A DNA stretch of 64,000 nucleotides from the NCBI GenBank assembly GCA_017979445.1, contig CM030717.1, positions 18,959,288-19,023,287 of the forward strand. Direction: 5' to 3'. Shown here one piece after another: positions 33,660-44,789 of this stretch. Every line of letters starts with the position of its first letter. Position 1 is the stretch's first letter. The notes beneath the pieces were generated by a model. That model had not been told where the DNA came from, made no database searches, and saw only the letters and a program-made list of their open reading frames with translations. Position numbers and translations under genes: made by a program. Origin of the DNA: Akebia trifoliata. Its lineage: Eukaryota; Streptophyta; Magnoliopsida; Ranunculales; Lardizabalaceae.

Positions 33660-35981
33660 CTACTTTGCGATCTCTTTTGTTTTTTCCCTGATGTTTATCC
33701 CATTTTCTAGTAATTTCTGGCATCTCCCTGCCCTTGTCATATGGTCGATATCAGCCACCATTGCTTTCTTTATGGTCTCAACCCCTGTGGTTGTGGTGAT
33801 AGTAGTCACGTAACTCCAATGAATCACCTGGTTGGAACTATAGGGGAATGGTTTAGATGAGCGTATGGTCATGGGAGGTGGATCGGATTTTACATTGAGA
33901 ATGAGGGGTGGTGGTGATGATTTGGATGTAGTGGTGGTGGGCGGAGTTATGTGAGGAGTTAATGAAGTATATGGAATGATGAGCTGTGGACGTGAAGACG
34001 AAGTGCATAGTATATGAAGAGGGGGTCGGGTTGATCCTTGAGAATTTGGTAGTGTGTAAGGTATAACAAAAGGAGGTCGGGTCAAATTTTGATGGTTTGG
34101 TGATCCGTAAGGTATAACTAAAGGTGGTCAGGTAGTAGTATTTTGATGAGTGGGATGCATGGTGAGGTTGACCAATCTGAGAGACAATTGTGAATTTTGA
34201 GATGGATTTGTTATGTAGTGGTTGACTGTGTTAACCGTTGACGTCTTTGATTCCTTTGTTAAGTGGACCCTGATTTTTGTCCCAATAGGCGTTATCAAAT
34301 CCGAGGGATTGAAGTTGAGTTCTTCGCAAATGACATTTACCCTGTGCCCACTCCCCTCTCCATTATGATTAAGTAGGGGGTTTTGATTGATGTTCTGTTG
34401 TTGGGGTGGGTTGGCAAGTCCATCTAGGATGAGAGCCTTCTTATCGATCAAATTCTGTACTTGATGTTTGAGTTGCAAGCATTGATCTATAGAGTTCCCT
34501 GGCATACCCATATGAAATTCGTAAAACAAATTGGGGTTGTACTCTGGCCCATTGACAACCTTAAGATTTGGTGGACATTTTGCAAGATACTCACCCCTGA
34601 GCAAAATTGGTAGTATTTCTGATAGTGTCATAGGTAATCTAGTGAATACTCTATTTACCCTGTTGGTTGTGTCAGCTAGTTTTGTCCATATAGTGGTGCT
34701 TGCTGTACGACTGGTGGAGGATTTGTTTTGAATTGGTTTTGACGTACAGGGTTCCATGCTGGTGGAGGTATTGAAGCCCATGAAGTTGATGGCGCTTGTG
34801 ATCTTGGTGTTGGTGAAGGGATGGAAAGGGGTCAGTTTGATTGTATGTTGTTGACCTGTGGTCCTTCCCTTTTCTTTCCTATAGGCACTGGCTTTCTCTG
34901 AGAAGGGATTCCTACTATTACCCCTAGACTTGTGAAATCAAATATCAGATCGGTTTGGATCCCGTCCTCGACCAGGTCTGCTACTTATACCAGAATTGAG
35001 AATGTGCTTGTGGTGTGCCCCACCAGATGAGTATAGAAGGCATGCCCTAGTGTCGAGATAAACGTGGTATTCATCTCTTGCTCGATCATTGTAGGCCTTA
35101 CTTGTGAGGCTGACTCTCGCCATCTCTGTGTATACTCTTTTGCCGTTTCCTGTTACTTTTTTGTCATCTTGGTCATGTCGTTTCGATCTAGATCAACATC
35201 TGTATTGAACCAATAATTTTATCAGAACATCTCAGGTAAGTCCTGCCAGTTTTTGATGAGCGTGTGGTCCAATCCAGAAAACCATTCGAGTGCCAGTCCC
35301 GTTAAACTCCTCTGAAACAATTGTACTAACAACCTGTCGTCTTCGCCATATTGGCACATGGATCCACAGTATAACTTCAGATGTGACAGAGGACACCCTA
35401 CTCCGTTATATTTCTCGAACTCCGGACACTTGAACTTGGCCGGTAATTGAGCATTGGGGTAGAAGCAGAGGTTCTTGAATCGAGTTTCACTCATAGTATT
35501 GAGGCCTTTCATCCCCCTCATTTCTTCTTATAGAGACTCGATTTGTTGAGCCAATTTTTCATCTATTACGCTTTTGTCTTATGTGGCCCTGTACTCACAT
35601 TCGTCATCAGGAATGACCACAGGGGGTGGTAGGTTCTGTGGGATATAGAACGGGGGCCCCTGGTATTCTTGTACTGCAAGAGGCATGATGGTCTGTGGTC
35701 CCTACGGAGGTTTCTCGGGTAGATCCTGATTTGATGGATGCATGGTGCTGCATTGTTTGGGCTTGTATGATGCTAGCGTTGGCTAACACGGTACTTACCA
35801 TCTTTTATTACCTCTCAATTATTTTTAGTAGTGCTACTATCTGTGGATCGATACCCGATGTTTCGACCATTAGGGGCTATGCCGGTTCGGAAGAACTCAT
35901 GGTGACTGTAGATGATCTAAGAAAATATGAAGGTACCTCTGGTTGCTTATATTTATTTCGTTTGGCCACCTGTGGGTGCAT
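33660..35981 (-). pseudogene. gag of the 22.9-kb element
   Basis: The likely start is the ATG at 35981-35979 (MHPQVAKRNKYKQPEV). The retrotransposon gag core lies at 35521-35222 (KFKCPEFEKYNGVGCPLSHL, LLVQLFQRSLTGLALEWFSG, LIKNWQDLPEMF). Downstream at 34781-34128 are FTRLPMTLSEILPILL and EFHMGMPGNSIDQCLQLKHQ, which resembles the degenerate zinc-knuckle YHxGxxGHxxexC with one cysteine lost. A proline/threonine-rich part (34085-33700) leads into protease. Several stops and shifts. Confidence 0.8.
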
Positions 35982-36084
35982 AAGACAAAGCGTTATTATT
36001 TTGTTTATAAAAAAAAAAAATGCATGATGTTTTATTAGGTCGGGTAAAGTTATTTATTATGAGTTTTAACAAAAAAGTAATTTC

Positions 36085-36975
36085 TTGGCGCGGAGCCGGC
36101 ATCAACACGGAGTTGGTGAGCTGCTTTAGAAAAGAATTACATCAGCACGGGGCTGGTATCGACACGGAGTCAACATCAACATGGAGTTGGCATCAGCACG
36201 GAGCTGGCTTTGACATGGAGTCGGTGAAATATTTTGAAAACGTAATTACCTCAGCATGGAGCTGGCATCGACACGGAGTCGGTAAAATGTTTTGAAAATG
36301 GAATTATCTCAATGCGGAGCTGGCATCGACATGGAGTCGGCATCAACACAGAGTTGGCATCAGCACGAAGCTAGCATCGATACGGAGTCGGTAAAACATT
36401 TTTGAAAAATTCGTTTCATTAGTACGGAGCTGGCATCGACACAGAGTCAGGAAAACATTTTGGAAAAATCATTTCATCAGCACAGAGTTGGCATCGAACG
36501 GAGTCAGAAAAATATTTTAAAAAAGTAATTTCATCAGAACGGAGCTGGCATTGACACGGAGTCGAGAAAATATTTTGAAAAAAAGAATTTCATCAACACG
36601 GAGCTAGCATCGACACCGAGTCGGTAAAATATTTTGAAAAAGTAATTTCATCAACATGGAACTTGCATCGACACGGAGTCAAAAAAAGTAATTTCATTAG
36701 CACGGAGCTGGCATCGACACGGAGTCGATAAAATATTTTGAAAAGTAATTTCATCAGCATGAAGCTGGCATCGACACAAAGTCGGTAAAATATTTTGAAA
36801 AAGTAATTTCATCAGCACGGAGCTGGCATCGACACGGAGTCGGTAAAATATTTTGAAAATGTATTTACATCAACACGGAGCTGGCATCGACACGGAGTCG
36901 GTAAAATATTTTGAAAAGTAATTTCATCAGCATGGAGCTGGCATCGACACGGAGTCGGTAAAATGTTTTGAAAGA
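36085..36975. repeat. tandem array A in the leader: about 57-bp units, CACGGAGCTGGCATCGACAC type
   Basis: About 14 units of CATCAGCACGGAGCTGGCAT + CGACACGGAGTCGGTAAAAT + ATTTTGAAAAAGTAATTT. The right half is highly regular. The left edge shows an 18-bp sub-repeat (GCATCAACACGGAGTTGG / GCATCGACACGGAGTCGG), suggesting growth from a shorter motif. It lies between gag and the PBS on the minus strand, so it is transcribed as 5' leader. Confidence 0.9.
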
Positions 36976-37264
36976 TAGTTTCTAAGATAAATCGAGTTGG
37001 AATTACCAATGTTTTTGGTAGTTACCAATTCAGTTCTCTAAAATCAACTCCGACCAGGCAGATCTCCAGGGAAGAGGTGGCGCACAATGGCACTCTTAAA
37101 TCACCTCATTTCCTTGAATAGACGTAATATATCCCCTTCGTATCAACAGGGCAAGATCTTTCTAGGCACCGACTTTGATTAAGAATTGCAATTGGCACTT
37201 TTAAAATCTTTTTTTTGAAAAAGATTGAATTTACTTGAGTTGATTGATCGGTTGTTATTTTTGT
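36976..37264. other. spacer between leader arrays
   Basis: No ORF or repeat; part of the 5' leader of the 22.9-kb element. Confidence 0.4.
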
Positions 37265-37990
37265 TAGATCATGGACTTGGTTTGAAATTGGATATGGATC
37301 TGGTTTGTAGTGGATCTAGGTCTTAGACCCAATTGAAACTGATCTGGCTCGTGGACCCAGTTGTAGTGGATCTGGGTCGTAAACCCAGTTGTAGTGGATC
37401 TGGGTCGTAAACCCAGTTGAAAATGGATCTAGGTCATGGACCTAGTTGTAGTGGATCTGGGTCGGGGCCCAGTTGAGATGGATCTGGGTTGTGGACCCAG
37501 TTGGGATGGATCTGGGTCGTTGACCCAATTGAAACGGATCTGGGTCATAAACCTAGCTGAAATGGATCTGGGTTGTGGACCCAGTTGTAGTGATCTGGGT
37601 TGTGAATCCAGTTGAAATGGATCTGGGTCATGGACCCAGTTGAAATGGATATGGGTCGTGGACCCATTTGTAGTGATCTAGGTTGTGAACCCAATTGAAA
37701 TGGTTATGGTTCGTGGACCCAGTTGTAGTAATATGGGTTGTGAACCCAGTTGAAATGGATCTGGGTCGTGGACCCAATTGTAGTGGATCTGGGTTGTGAA
37801 CCCAGTTGAAATGGATCTAAATCTGGGTCATGGACCCAGTTGAAATGGATCTGGGTCGTGGACCCAGTCGAAACGGATCTAGGTCGTGAACCCAGTTGGA
37901 GCAGATCTAGGTCGTGGACCCCTCTTAGATGGATATGGGTTGTAGACTCAGATTGGGTAGATATGGGTTGTGGAGCCTAATCTGGTTTGG
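37265..37990. repeat. tandem array B in the leader: about 28-bp palindromic units
   Basis: About 25 units of GATCTGGGTCGTGGACCCAG + TTGAAATG. Each carries a 7-bp perfect inverted repeat, CTGGGTC-GTG-GACCCAG. Many unit variants keep the pairing or alter one side (GTA/GTC spacers, TTGTAGTG tails). It has no sequence relation to array A. Confidence 0.9.
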
Positions 37991-39295
37991 ATCGTAAGCT
38001 AGGTTTTATAGTAGAAAATCCGCACACTCTTTATGTTTATTTTGAAAATGGTCGGTGGGGAGCTTGAAGATAATAGCTCCCATTGGTTCCCGCATTTCAA
38101 GATTAATCTGGTTAGTCACATAACCCCCTTATAGTCACATGAAACACAATGGGCCCACTTGAGGCCCAAGGTTTTAAATTATTTTGATCAAATCCATTGA
38201 CGGATGATTCGTGCCCCCCTTTTTTTTTTTGAGATCATTGGCTAACAAAATCTATTTTACTTAGTTTTCCAAAGTTTGGGGGACTTTTCTTGAAGGCACC
38301 ATTAGTGTTTGAGTGATGGTAAAAGGGGGCCCCATAAAAATAGACTGTGCAATGGCCTGAATTAGTACTGATCCGTATCCAAAAATTGGTTAAACTCATC
38401 ATCATCTCATTCGTGCTTTGAACACGGTTGAAACATTCCCTGTTTCATCTGTGTTTCTGGAATTGATGGGGTACACGATATTTCATCTGTATTTGAGGCA
38501 CGGATGAAACACTCACTATTTCATCCGTGTTTCTGGAACGGATCAAACACATTTTTGTCCATCCGTTTCGTGGATACGGACTAGAAAAAAATTCAGTTTC
38601 TGCCATTCACAGAAACTGGTCTCTTTGCCACTGTTTTGCTTCCCTTCTTTACTATTTTTTCTTTTTGGAACATGGATGTGATGCAACATGACATGCATTC
38701 CCCTTTACCTAGGGGGAGATGAAAAGAAAATGGAAATAAATAACCTATGATCTAAGTGTGCCTCTTTGGGCTTACAACTTGGGCTTCGAGGCCCGAATAT
38801 ATCAAACACATACAACTTTGTTTTGGGGGTCGATGTAAAATTGAAGACTTGTGTCCTAGCATTGTCTAATCGGGCACATGCATGCGGCTAGTAGGTGGTT
38901 TCACGACTACCTGATCTTCAAACCTCGATGTATACCAAAGTACGCACGTCATTGGTTGGTGCTCGGATTTGATGTGTTTATCTCCAACACTTGAAATAAC
39001 GATCTCAAGCCGTAGAACTACTAAGCATCGGGACTAAGTATATTGAGGGTGGGGTGGCTTGTGAAGTGGGCTATGCTCGCAAGTGCACGTGCAACAAGAT
39101 TTGTTTTTTTTTTCGTTCCTTTTCATTAACCCCCTTACAAACATGTAATAAAAGCAACAAAAGTAAATAAATATTACAATGTGGATATAAAACAAAAATA
39201 AAACATAGGAGACAACCAACAACCAACCAATGTTAGTAAAAAAAATCTATTTTTTTTTTCAAAGTAACTGAGTTGTCACGAGGGATGAACCAAGA
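37991..39295. other. remaining 5' leader of the 22.9-kb element
   Basis: Non-coding. Between 38400 and 38590 the words TTTCATCCGTGTTTCTGGAA and ACGGATGAAACA recur in both orientations. A 62-codon minus frame at 39034-39222 has no motif. Confidence 0.45.
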
Positions 39296-39313
39296 TCCCC
39301 AGTGGAGTCGTCA
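39296..39313 (-). other. primer-binding site of the 22.9-kb element
   Basis: On the minus strand TGACGACTCCACTGGGGA starts two bases after the end of the 5' LTR. It differs by one base over the first 15 from the PBS of the 8.8-kb element (TGGCGACTCCACTGG). A tRNA-Arg primer is known for Ogre-type elements; the tRNA identity here is an inference. Confidence 0.75.
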
Positions 39314-39315
39314 GT

Positions 39316-41870
39316 TGTAGATACGTGGCTTCGCGATTACGATGACCACATATACTAATGATTGGAGTCACCACCATTCATATTGTAAGTGGATGTGAAT
39401 GGTCACCGATGTCTATTTTTTGAAAAAGTGACATTTTTGGCACGTAGTGACTCAAGATGGATAGGGATTAATCAAACCTTGAGATTCGGGGTAAGCGACT
39501 CGATTGGAGAAAAGGGAAGGTGTTAGGCACCCTTTTCTCCCCGTCAAGTGGCTGCAACGTCAAAGAACTCGATCATTTTGATTAAAAAAAATGCAAAAAA
39601 TAAAGTGCCACGTGTTGTGCATTTATACCCTAAGTAGGGATTTGCTTTCGGCTCGATCATAGGGTCATTTCATCGAAGGAGATGATCCTAAGAAACAAGA
39701 GCCTTGGACATAATTCATATTTGAAAAGTGTCGGCTAAGGTCATGGATCCATTCTCATGGGTTGAGAATGATCCAATTTCCAATGCCTTAAAATCATTTT
39801 TTGGGGTCAAATCGAATTTATTTTTAAAAGGGATTACAACTGTTATACTTTCGACCGGATCGGAGTCTAGTCTATCGGAGATAAGAGAGGGGAACATTAC
39901 ATCTTAGTAGCCTTCTAAAATACAAATTAAAGAGAAGAGAGGGATAATTGAAGAGAAAAATGGAGAGGGTTAGAGAGAGAGAAGGAGGGTGTTTTGTTGA
40001 ACCCACCTTGAAGCTTTAATCTTTCTTTTCTTCTTCTTTTTCAATGTCTTCTAAGGTCCTCAGTAAATGTGAGAGAGTGTTTTTCTTCTTGGAAGGTTGA
40101 TGTGAGAATAGAGAGGAGGTGATTAGAGAATTCAATTTTTTTAATGAGACTTGGTGTAGAGTTAGTAAGAGAGGATTGGTGAGATTTTTATATAGTGAGA
40201 ATTGGTAATAGTAGTTATAGTGGGTAACCATTTTTGTGATGAGGAGGGGGGTATTTATAAATAATTGGAGGGTATTTAGGGGTATAATAGGGTGAAAGGT
40301 TGAAAGGAGGGATAATGGCATCGATTTTAGGGGTGAAAGGTATGAAATTTATAGTGGAATTGAGGGTAATTGTGTAATGGAAATGGGTAATGTTTAGATC
40401 TAAATGGTTTGGATCTTATCCAAATCCATTTGGGTAGAGTGTTTGGTGGAGTGAGATGAGTGATGGTTGATGGGGGAATGGGGGTGTAAGGGAGTTATTT
40501 GGAGAATAAGTGTTAGGTTGGTTGAAGAGGTGAGGTGTTTAGATTTAAGAGAATGGGTTGTATAAGGAGTTAGGTGGTTGGATTTTGAGAGAATTGAGGG
40601 GATGATGACATATGACAAATGGGGAGGTGATGAGATTGGTTGATTAGTGATGGTGGTTGTTTGATTAGAGAGAAGGGTATGGGTTAGTTTGGTGATGATG
40701 GTAGGAGGTATGGGTTGAGGTAATTTTATTGAAGTGTTTTAAGGGAAAGTGATGGGTTGAGGTGTAGAAGATATGCGTTGTGATGTGGGTGGTTGATGGT
40801 GTTAAAGAATGGTGATAGGTTAGGGTGTGTAGGATATGAGTTGTGATGTGGGTGGTTGATGGTGTAAGAGAATGATGATAGGTTAGGCTAAGTTAGGGTA
40901 TGGGTTGAGGTGATTTTGGAGAGAAGTGATGTGGGTAGATGAATTGTAAGGGAAAGGTGATGGGGGTAGGTTATTAGATAAGGGAGGTGTGAGGGGATGA
41001 GGACATGTGTCACTTTTTGATGTGAAGAGGTGATTAGTTGATGTGGGTAATAGTTAATGGGTTAGGGTTGTGGGTTGGATATGAATTGGATATGGGTAGG
41101 GGTTTATGGGCTTTGTAATGTTGGGCTTAGGTTTTGGAAGTGGTTTTGGGTTTTAGGAATTGATTGGGGTTATTTTAGAAATGATTTTGAGAGGGTAGGT
41201 TAGTTTTAGATTTTAGATGATGTGGGATTGATTTTAGGTTAAGGGTAAGGTGAGAAATTAATATAGGAAATAGTTGAGGGTTTGTGGGCTTTGAATGAAC
41301 TTAAGGTATTTGTATATTTGGAGGCGGAGCAGTGGAAGGTAGATGAGGTGATAGGTGTCCCAAGTCTCATTTTTTCTTTTTTCTTTTTTATTTTTTAGGA
41401 TTTTTAGAAATTATTAGGTTGATCAAAATGACATGTGTTGGCAAATCGGACTTTTTAGGCCCATCGACGAATTTTATTGAGAATCGGGTATTTTTGGATA
41501 CAAGAGTGGAGTGGTGAAGGTTGGGAAAGTGTAGGGGAGTTCAAACCCTTTGGCGGGTCCCTTAGACCATTGGGAGGTCTTAGGGGCTTTGGTTCGATCA
41601 AAACGTCACTTTTTAGTGATTTGGGCTTTTGAAGCCCGTTAGTTAATTTTGTCAAAAAATCGATATTTTGAGTGGAGCGAGGTAGATGGGAGCATGACGA
41701 GTCCTTTTGGTGGGCCCACTAATCCGTTGGGAGGTTTTAGGGGCTTCGATTTGATCAAAATGTCAAATTTTAATGCTTTGGGCCTTCGAGGCCTGTTGGC
41801 CAAGTTTATTGGAAAATTACTGTTTTTAGGCCCTTTCGAGTGAGGGCCCATTCAAATTGGGGTGTCTACA
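39316..41870 (-). repeat. 5' LTR of the 22.9-kb element (2555 bp)
   Basis: It starts (minus strand) TGTAGACACC and ends GTATCTACA. It carries a TATA box at 40252-40259 and the U5 blocks GGTGCCTAACACC (39519-39531) and TGGTGACTCC (39364-39373). It is uninterrupted, unlike its partner. Confidence 0.9.
40252..40259 (-). promoter_or_regulatory. TATA box of the 5' LTR
   Basis: Minus-strand TATAAATA followed by a CCCCCC run. Its position in the middle of the LTR fits a U3/R boundary. Confidence 0.55.
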
Positions 41871-41875
41871 GTTAT

Positions 41876-42527
41876 TTTAACTCTTTTATCATCCAGGGTA
41901 CCTACTATGACACCAAGCCCTATACTAATTACATTAGAAGATCTATCAATGAAAACCTTCCAACTCGAACTCATATTTGTAGACTCTATTACCCTCTCGG
42001 TACTCAACAAATCTATTTTGACTTCTACAGGAACCTTTTTGATTGGGAAGTTTGCCAAAGAATCTGTTACTATTTGCCCCTTTATGAAAATTTTAAGCTG
42101 ACACTTTAAGTCAAACTCCACCAACTATATTGCCCACTTTACTATCCATCCATCTTCATCCATCTTCTCAAGCATTGCTTTGAGAGGGTACTCCCTATTG
42201 ACTTGGATTATATGGTTTATGAAATAGGATCTCAATTTCAATGTAAAGAACACTAAGGCCAACTTGAGCTTCTCAATCTTGGTGTATCTGGTCTCTTTAT
42301 CTATCAATGTCTTGCTCAAGAAATAGAGTGATTTCTCTCGACCCCTTTCATGTTGAACCAAGATTGAACTAACAACATTCTCAGACACAACTAGGCATAC
42401 CCCAACTTCTCCCATTTTTAAGGCTTGTACAAGATTAGTATTCGCAAGGTATGTTTTTAGCAAAGAGAAAAACTTTTTAGAATCTTCTATTCTTTCAAAT
42501 TTCGTGTTTTTCTTTAAAGGTAGGTAT
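41876..42527 (-). pseudogene. pol fragment: RT end, RNase H and start of archaeal RNase H (older host element)
   Basis: Minus-strand reading shows LPLKKNTKF, ESLYFLSKTLIDKETRY-like RNase H sequence (SLYFLSKTLIDKETRYTKIE), KAMLEKMDEDGWIVKWAIEL, FIKGQIVTDSLANFP and WKVFIDRSSNVISIGLGVIV. The last is the start of the second RNase H. The fragment is bounded on the right by the 8.8-kb element (GGTAT) and on the left by the 22.9-kb element (GTTAT). Its continuation is at 18931-18600. Confidence 0.8.
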
Positions 42528-43296
42528 TGTGGACACCCCATTTTTGGATTCACCTGATTAATCAACTCGTCAACCCGATTGCAACGGTTACCAATGATGG
42601 ATGTTTATTTCAATGTTTTATTTTGTTACCAGATATATTTCAGAAATCCGGATGAGGTATCTCGAACTAACAAAACGGTAGAAACCGCGATGCGATAGGA
42701 AAATATAACCCCAAAAGCTTAGAAATCATCATTTTTCAGATAAAAAGAAGTTTCACGATAAAAATCACTAAAAAATAATCAAATTACCAAAATACCCTTA
42801 ACCTTAAAATATCCCTAGAGCCTACGTTATGCTTAGGAAAACCCATTCAAATACATAAAACAACAAATTGAAATCAAATAAATCATTTTGCCAATTTTCA
42901 TAGAATTTGACAAAATTACGAAAATACACCTCATAAAGTTCACGACCATTCCACACAAAAAGTTTCATAAATGACACAAACCAATATTTTCATTGAATGT
43001 TTTATGAAAAATCAATTCTAAAACATCCTAAAACATCAAAAACTGACTTGAAACACAAAAAGTCCTCTCCGAGGGCAAAACGGTAATTTTATAATTTTTA
43101 TAATTAAAAATTTTGAAATTAATAAATAAAAAATTAAATAATTAAAGTGAAACATTAATAAAATTAATTTAAAAATTTGAACAAAAAAAATCGATCAATT
43201 AGGCTCTCAGGCAAAATTGTTGATGGTTGCCAAGATATTTATTCAAGGACCCCTCTATTTGGGGGTCCAAAGAATTAAAGATATAATAGAGGGGGG

Positions 43297-43405
43297 TTCT
43301 CCAAAAAATTAAAGTCAATCAAGTAAGACTAAAGTCAAAATTAAAGTCAATCAAGTAAGACTAAAGTCAAAATCTTAAAGTCAATCAAATAAGACCAAAA
43401 GTCAA
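43297..43405 (+). repeat. short tandem repeats in the 5' LTR
   Basis: About three units of AAAGTCAATCAAGTAAGACT with short variable linkers. The 3' LTR has more units (50325-50535), which explains most of the length difference. Confidence 0.8.
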
Positions 43406-43566
43406 AACCCTAATAGAGTTCTAATTAAATAATAATTCTATTTAACAATCCTAATTAATAATAACTCTATTTAATATAATTATAACTAAAATATAACTCT
43501 ATCTAAAACAATTCTAATTAAAATATAACACTAACTAAAAGAATTATAATTAAACACTTAAAAATT

Positions 43567-43575
43567 TATAAATAG
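43567..43575 (+). promoter_or_regulatory. TATA box of the 5' LTR
   Basis: TATAAATAG followed by GGGTCCTCACAACC. The same element is at 50718-50726 in the 3' LTR and, inverted, at 63094-63102 in the third LTR. Confidence 0.65.
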
Positions 43576-44190
43576 GGGTCCTCACAACCTATTTTCGTAT
43601 CCAAGAAAAAATCTTAAGAGAAGTAGGTCAAAAAGCTTCCTTAGCCTCCCAAAAATCTTAATTTTGAAGCCCTAACTCCTTACCTAATACCCATACCTCA
43701 ATTTTAACTCGAAAAACACCTAGAAGCTCTTCAAAAACACTTAGAAATCCATAAACAAATCAAAAGAATCCAGATCTAGGAAAGAGATACCTTACCTCGG
43801 AGATCAGAAATCAGAAATCAGATCTAGAGACAGAACGAAGTAAGGAATACTGTACAAGGAGTTACTCCATCAGATTTGAGGGAATAAGACCGTTGTCTTC
43901 AGAAAGATATACAAATTTGTTATTTTTTTTATTATTATTACTTAGGCTTTTTAGCAATGTAGTTTATTTGGGAATTAGTAGAGATCGGCATTTGCCGGGC
44001 GGGGTTGGTGCCTAACACCTTCCAACTCCGTAATTTGATCCCCGAACTCAGTTATTTATTAAATAGATTAATTTTTTTTATCCGTTTAAAGTCGATATTC
44101 AATTCCTAGACCGTAATAATAGGTGGCGACTCCCAAACCTCAAAGGTCAAAAACGGATCCGCGCACCCCGCGGATCGAGGGCGCTTTCAG

Positions 44191-44208
44191 TGGCGACTCC
44201 ACTGGCGA
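44191..44208 (+). other. primer-binding site of the 8.8-kb element
   Basis: TGGCGACTCCACTGGCGA begins one base after the LTR end. Its 5' ten bases duplicate a word in U5 at 44124-44133. Confidence 0.75.
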
Positions 44209-44789
44209 TTATTGAGGATCAGACTTGAAAAACCCCAAGTATGGGAGTATTGCTTGTAGGACCTAGTTTTTTATTTTATTTTATTTTATTTTTAGTTATT
44301 TATTTATTTTATTTTGATTTTTATCATTCTTTTGGCTCTATTGGTGATCATTGATTGGGATGTTGAATATTTTTGTTTGGCACATCTTTGTTATGGTTCA
44401 ATTTTACGTCATTCAGAATGACCCTAAATAATGCAGGATATCAAAGGTTAATGACATGGGGAATGACCCATTTTTTATTTGAATTATTTTTGGGTCTGTA
44501 TTATCTTTTGATTCAATTTTGAATACTTTGTTTTGACACTTTTTTTTTATGGTTCAATTAAGGGTCACTTGTTTATTATCCCTAAATAATGAAATATTCA
44601 AATTGACATATGAATTAAGGATGAGATGATGTTAGCAGTAAAAGTTTGGATATCATATTCTTGGATGCTTAATTTTTGTGGTCCCAATCAAAGGGTTGGA
44701 GACTCTAAAATAATCTAAGATTTTTCAAAAGAAAATAATGAGGCAAAATAGATTGATGTTGTTGGCATACGATTGATAAGATATGGGTT

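Larger units (their letters stand above)
18932..41870 (-). mobile_element. 22.9-kb Tat/Ogre-like Ty3/gypsy retrotransposon, complete borders
   Basis: Long direct repeats at both ends (18932-24936 and 39316-41870) have TG...CA termini (TGTARATAC / TCTACA) and perfect 5-bp target duplications GTTAT at 18927-18931 and 41871-41875. On the minus strand the order is 5' LTR, PBS, tandem-repeat leader, gag, protease-like region, G-patch, RT, RNase H, archaeal-type RNase H, integrase, an antisense accessory gene, polypurine tract and 3' LTR. The nested 3.5-kb solo LTR accounts for the longer left LTR; without it the element is about 19.4 kb. The coding part is full of stops and shifts, so it is defective. 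Dual RNase H, large size and the extra ORF place it in the Tat lineage (Ogre/Retand group). Confidence 0.85.
42528..44189 (+). repeat. 5' LTR of the 8.8-kb element
   Basis: It starts TGTGGACACCCC and ends GGGCGCTTTCA. It contains the TATA box 43567-43575, a sub-repeat block at 43297-43405 and U5 blocks GGTGCCTAACACC (44007-44019) and TGGCGACTCC (44124-44133). Confidence 0.9.

Noticed and set aside
36020..36295. 91-codon ORF in leader array A
   Set aside because: Product of the tandem repeat; not in line with gag, which is on the other strand.
37265..37990. CRISPR-like array of about 28-bp repeats
   Set aside because: Units are contiguous with no unique spacers, in plant retrotransposon leader sequence.
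40016..40618. Minus-strand ORFs of 101 and 72 codons in the LTR (and the equivalent at 19986-20189)
   Set aside because: Shared between the two LTRs only as nucleotide repeat; pyrimidine-rich leader translated by chance.
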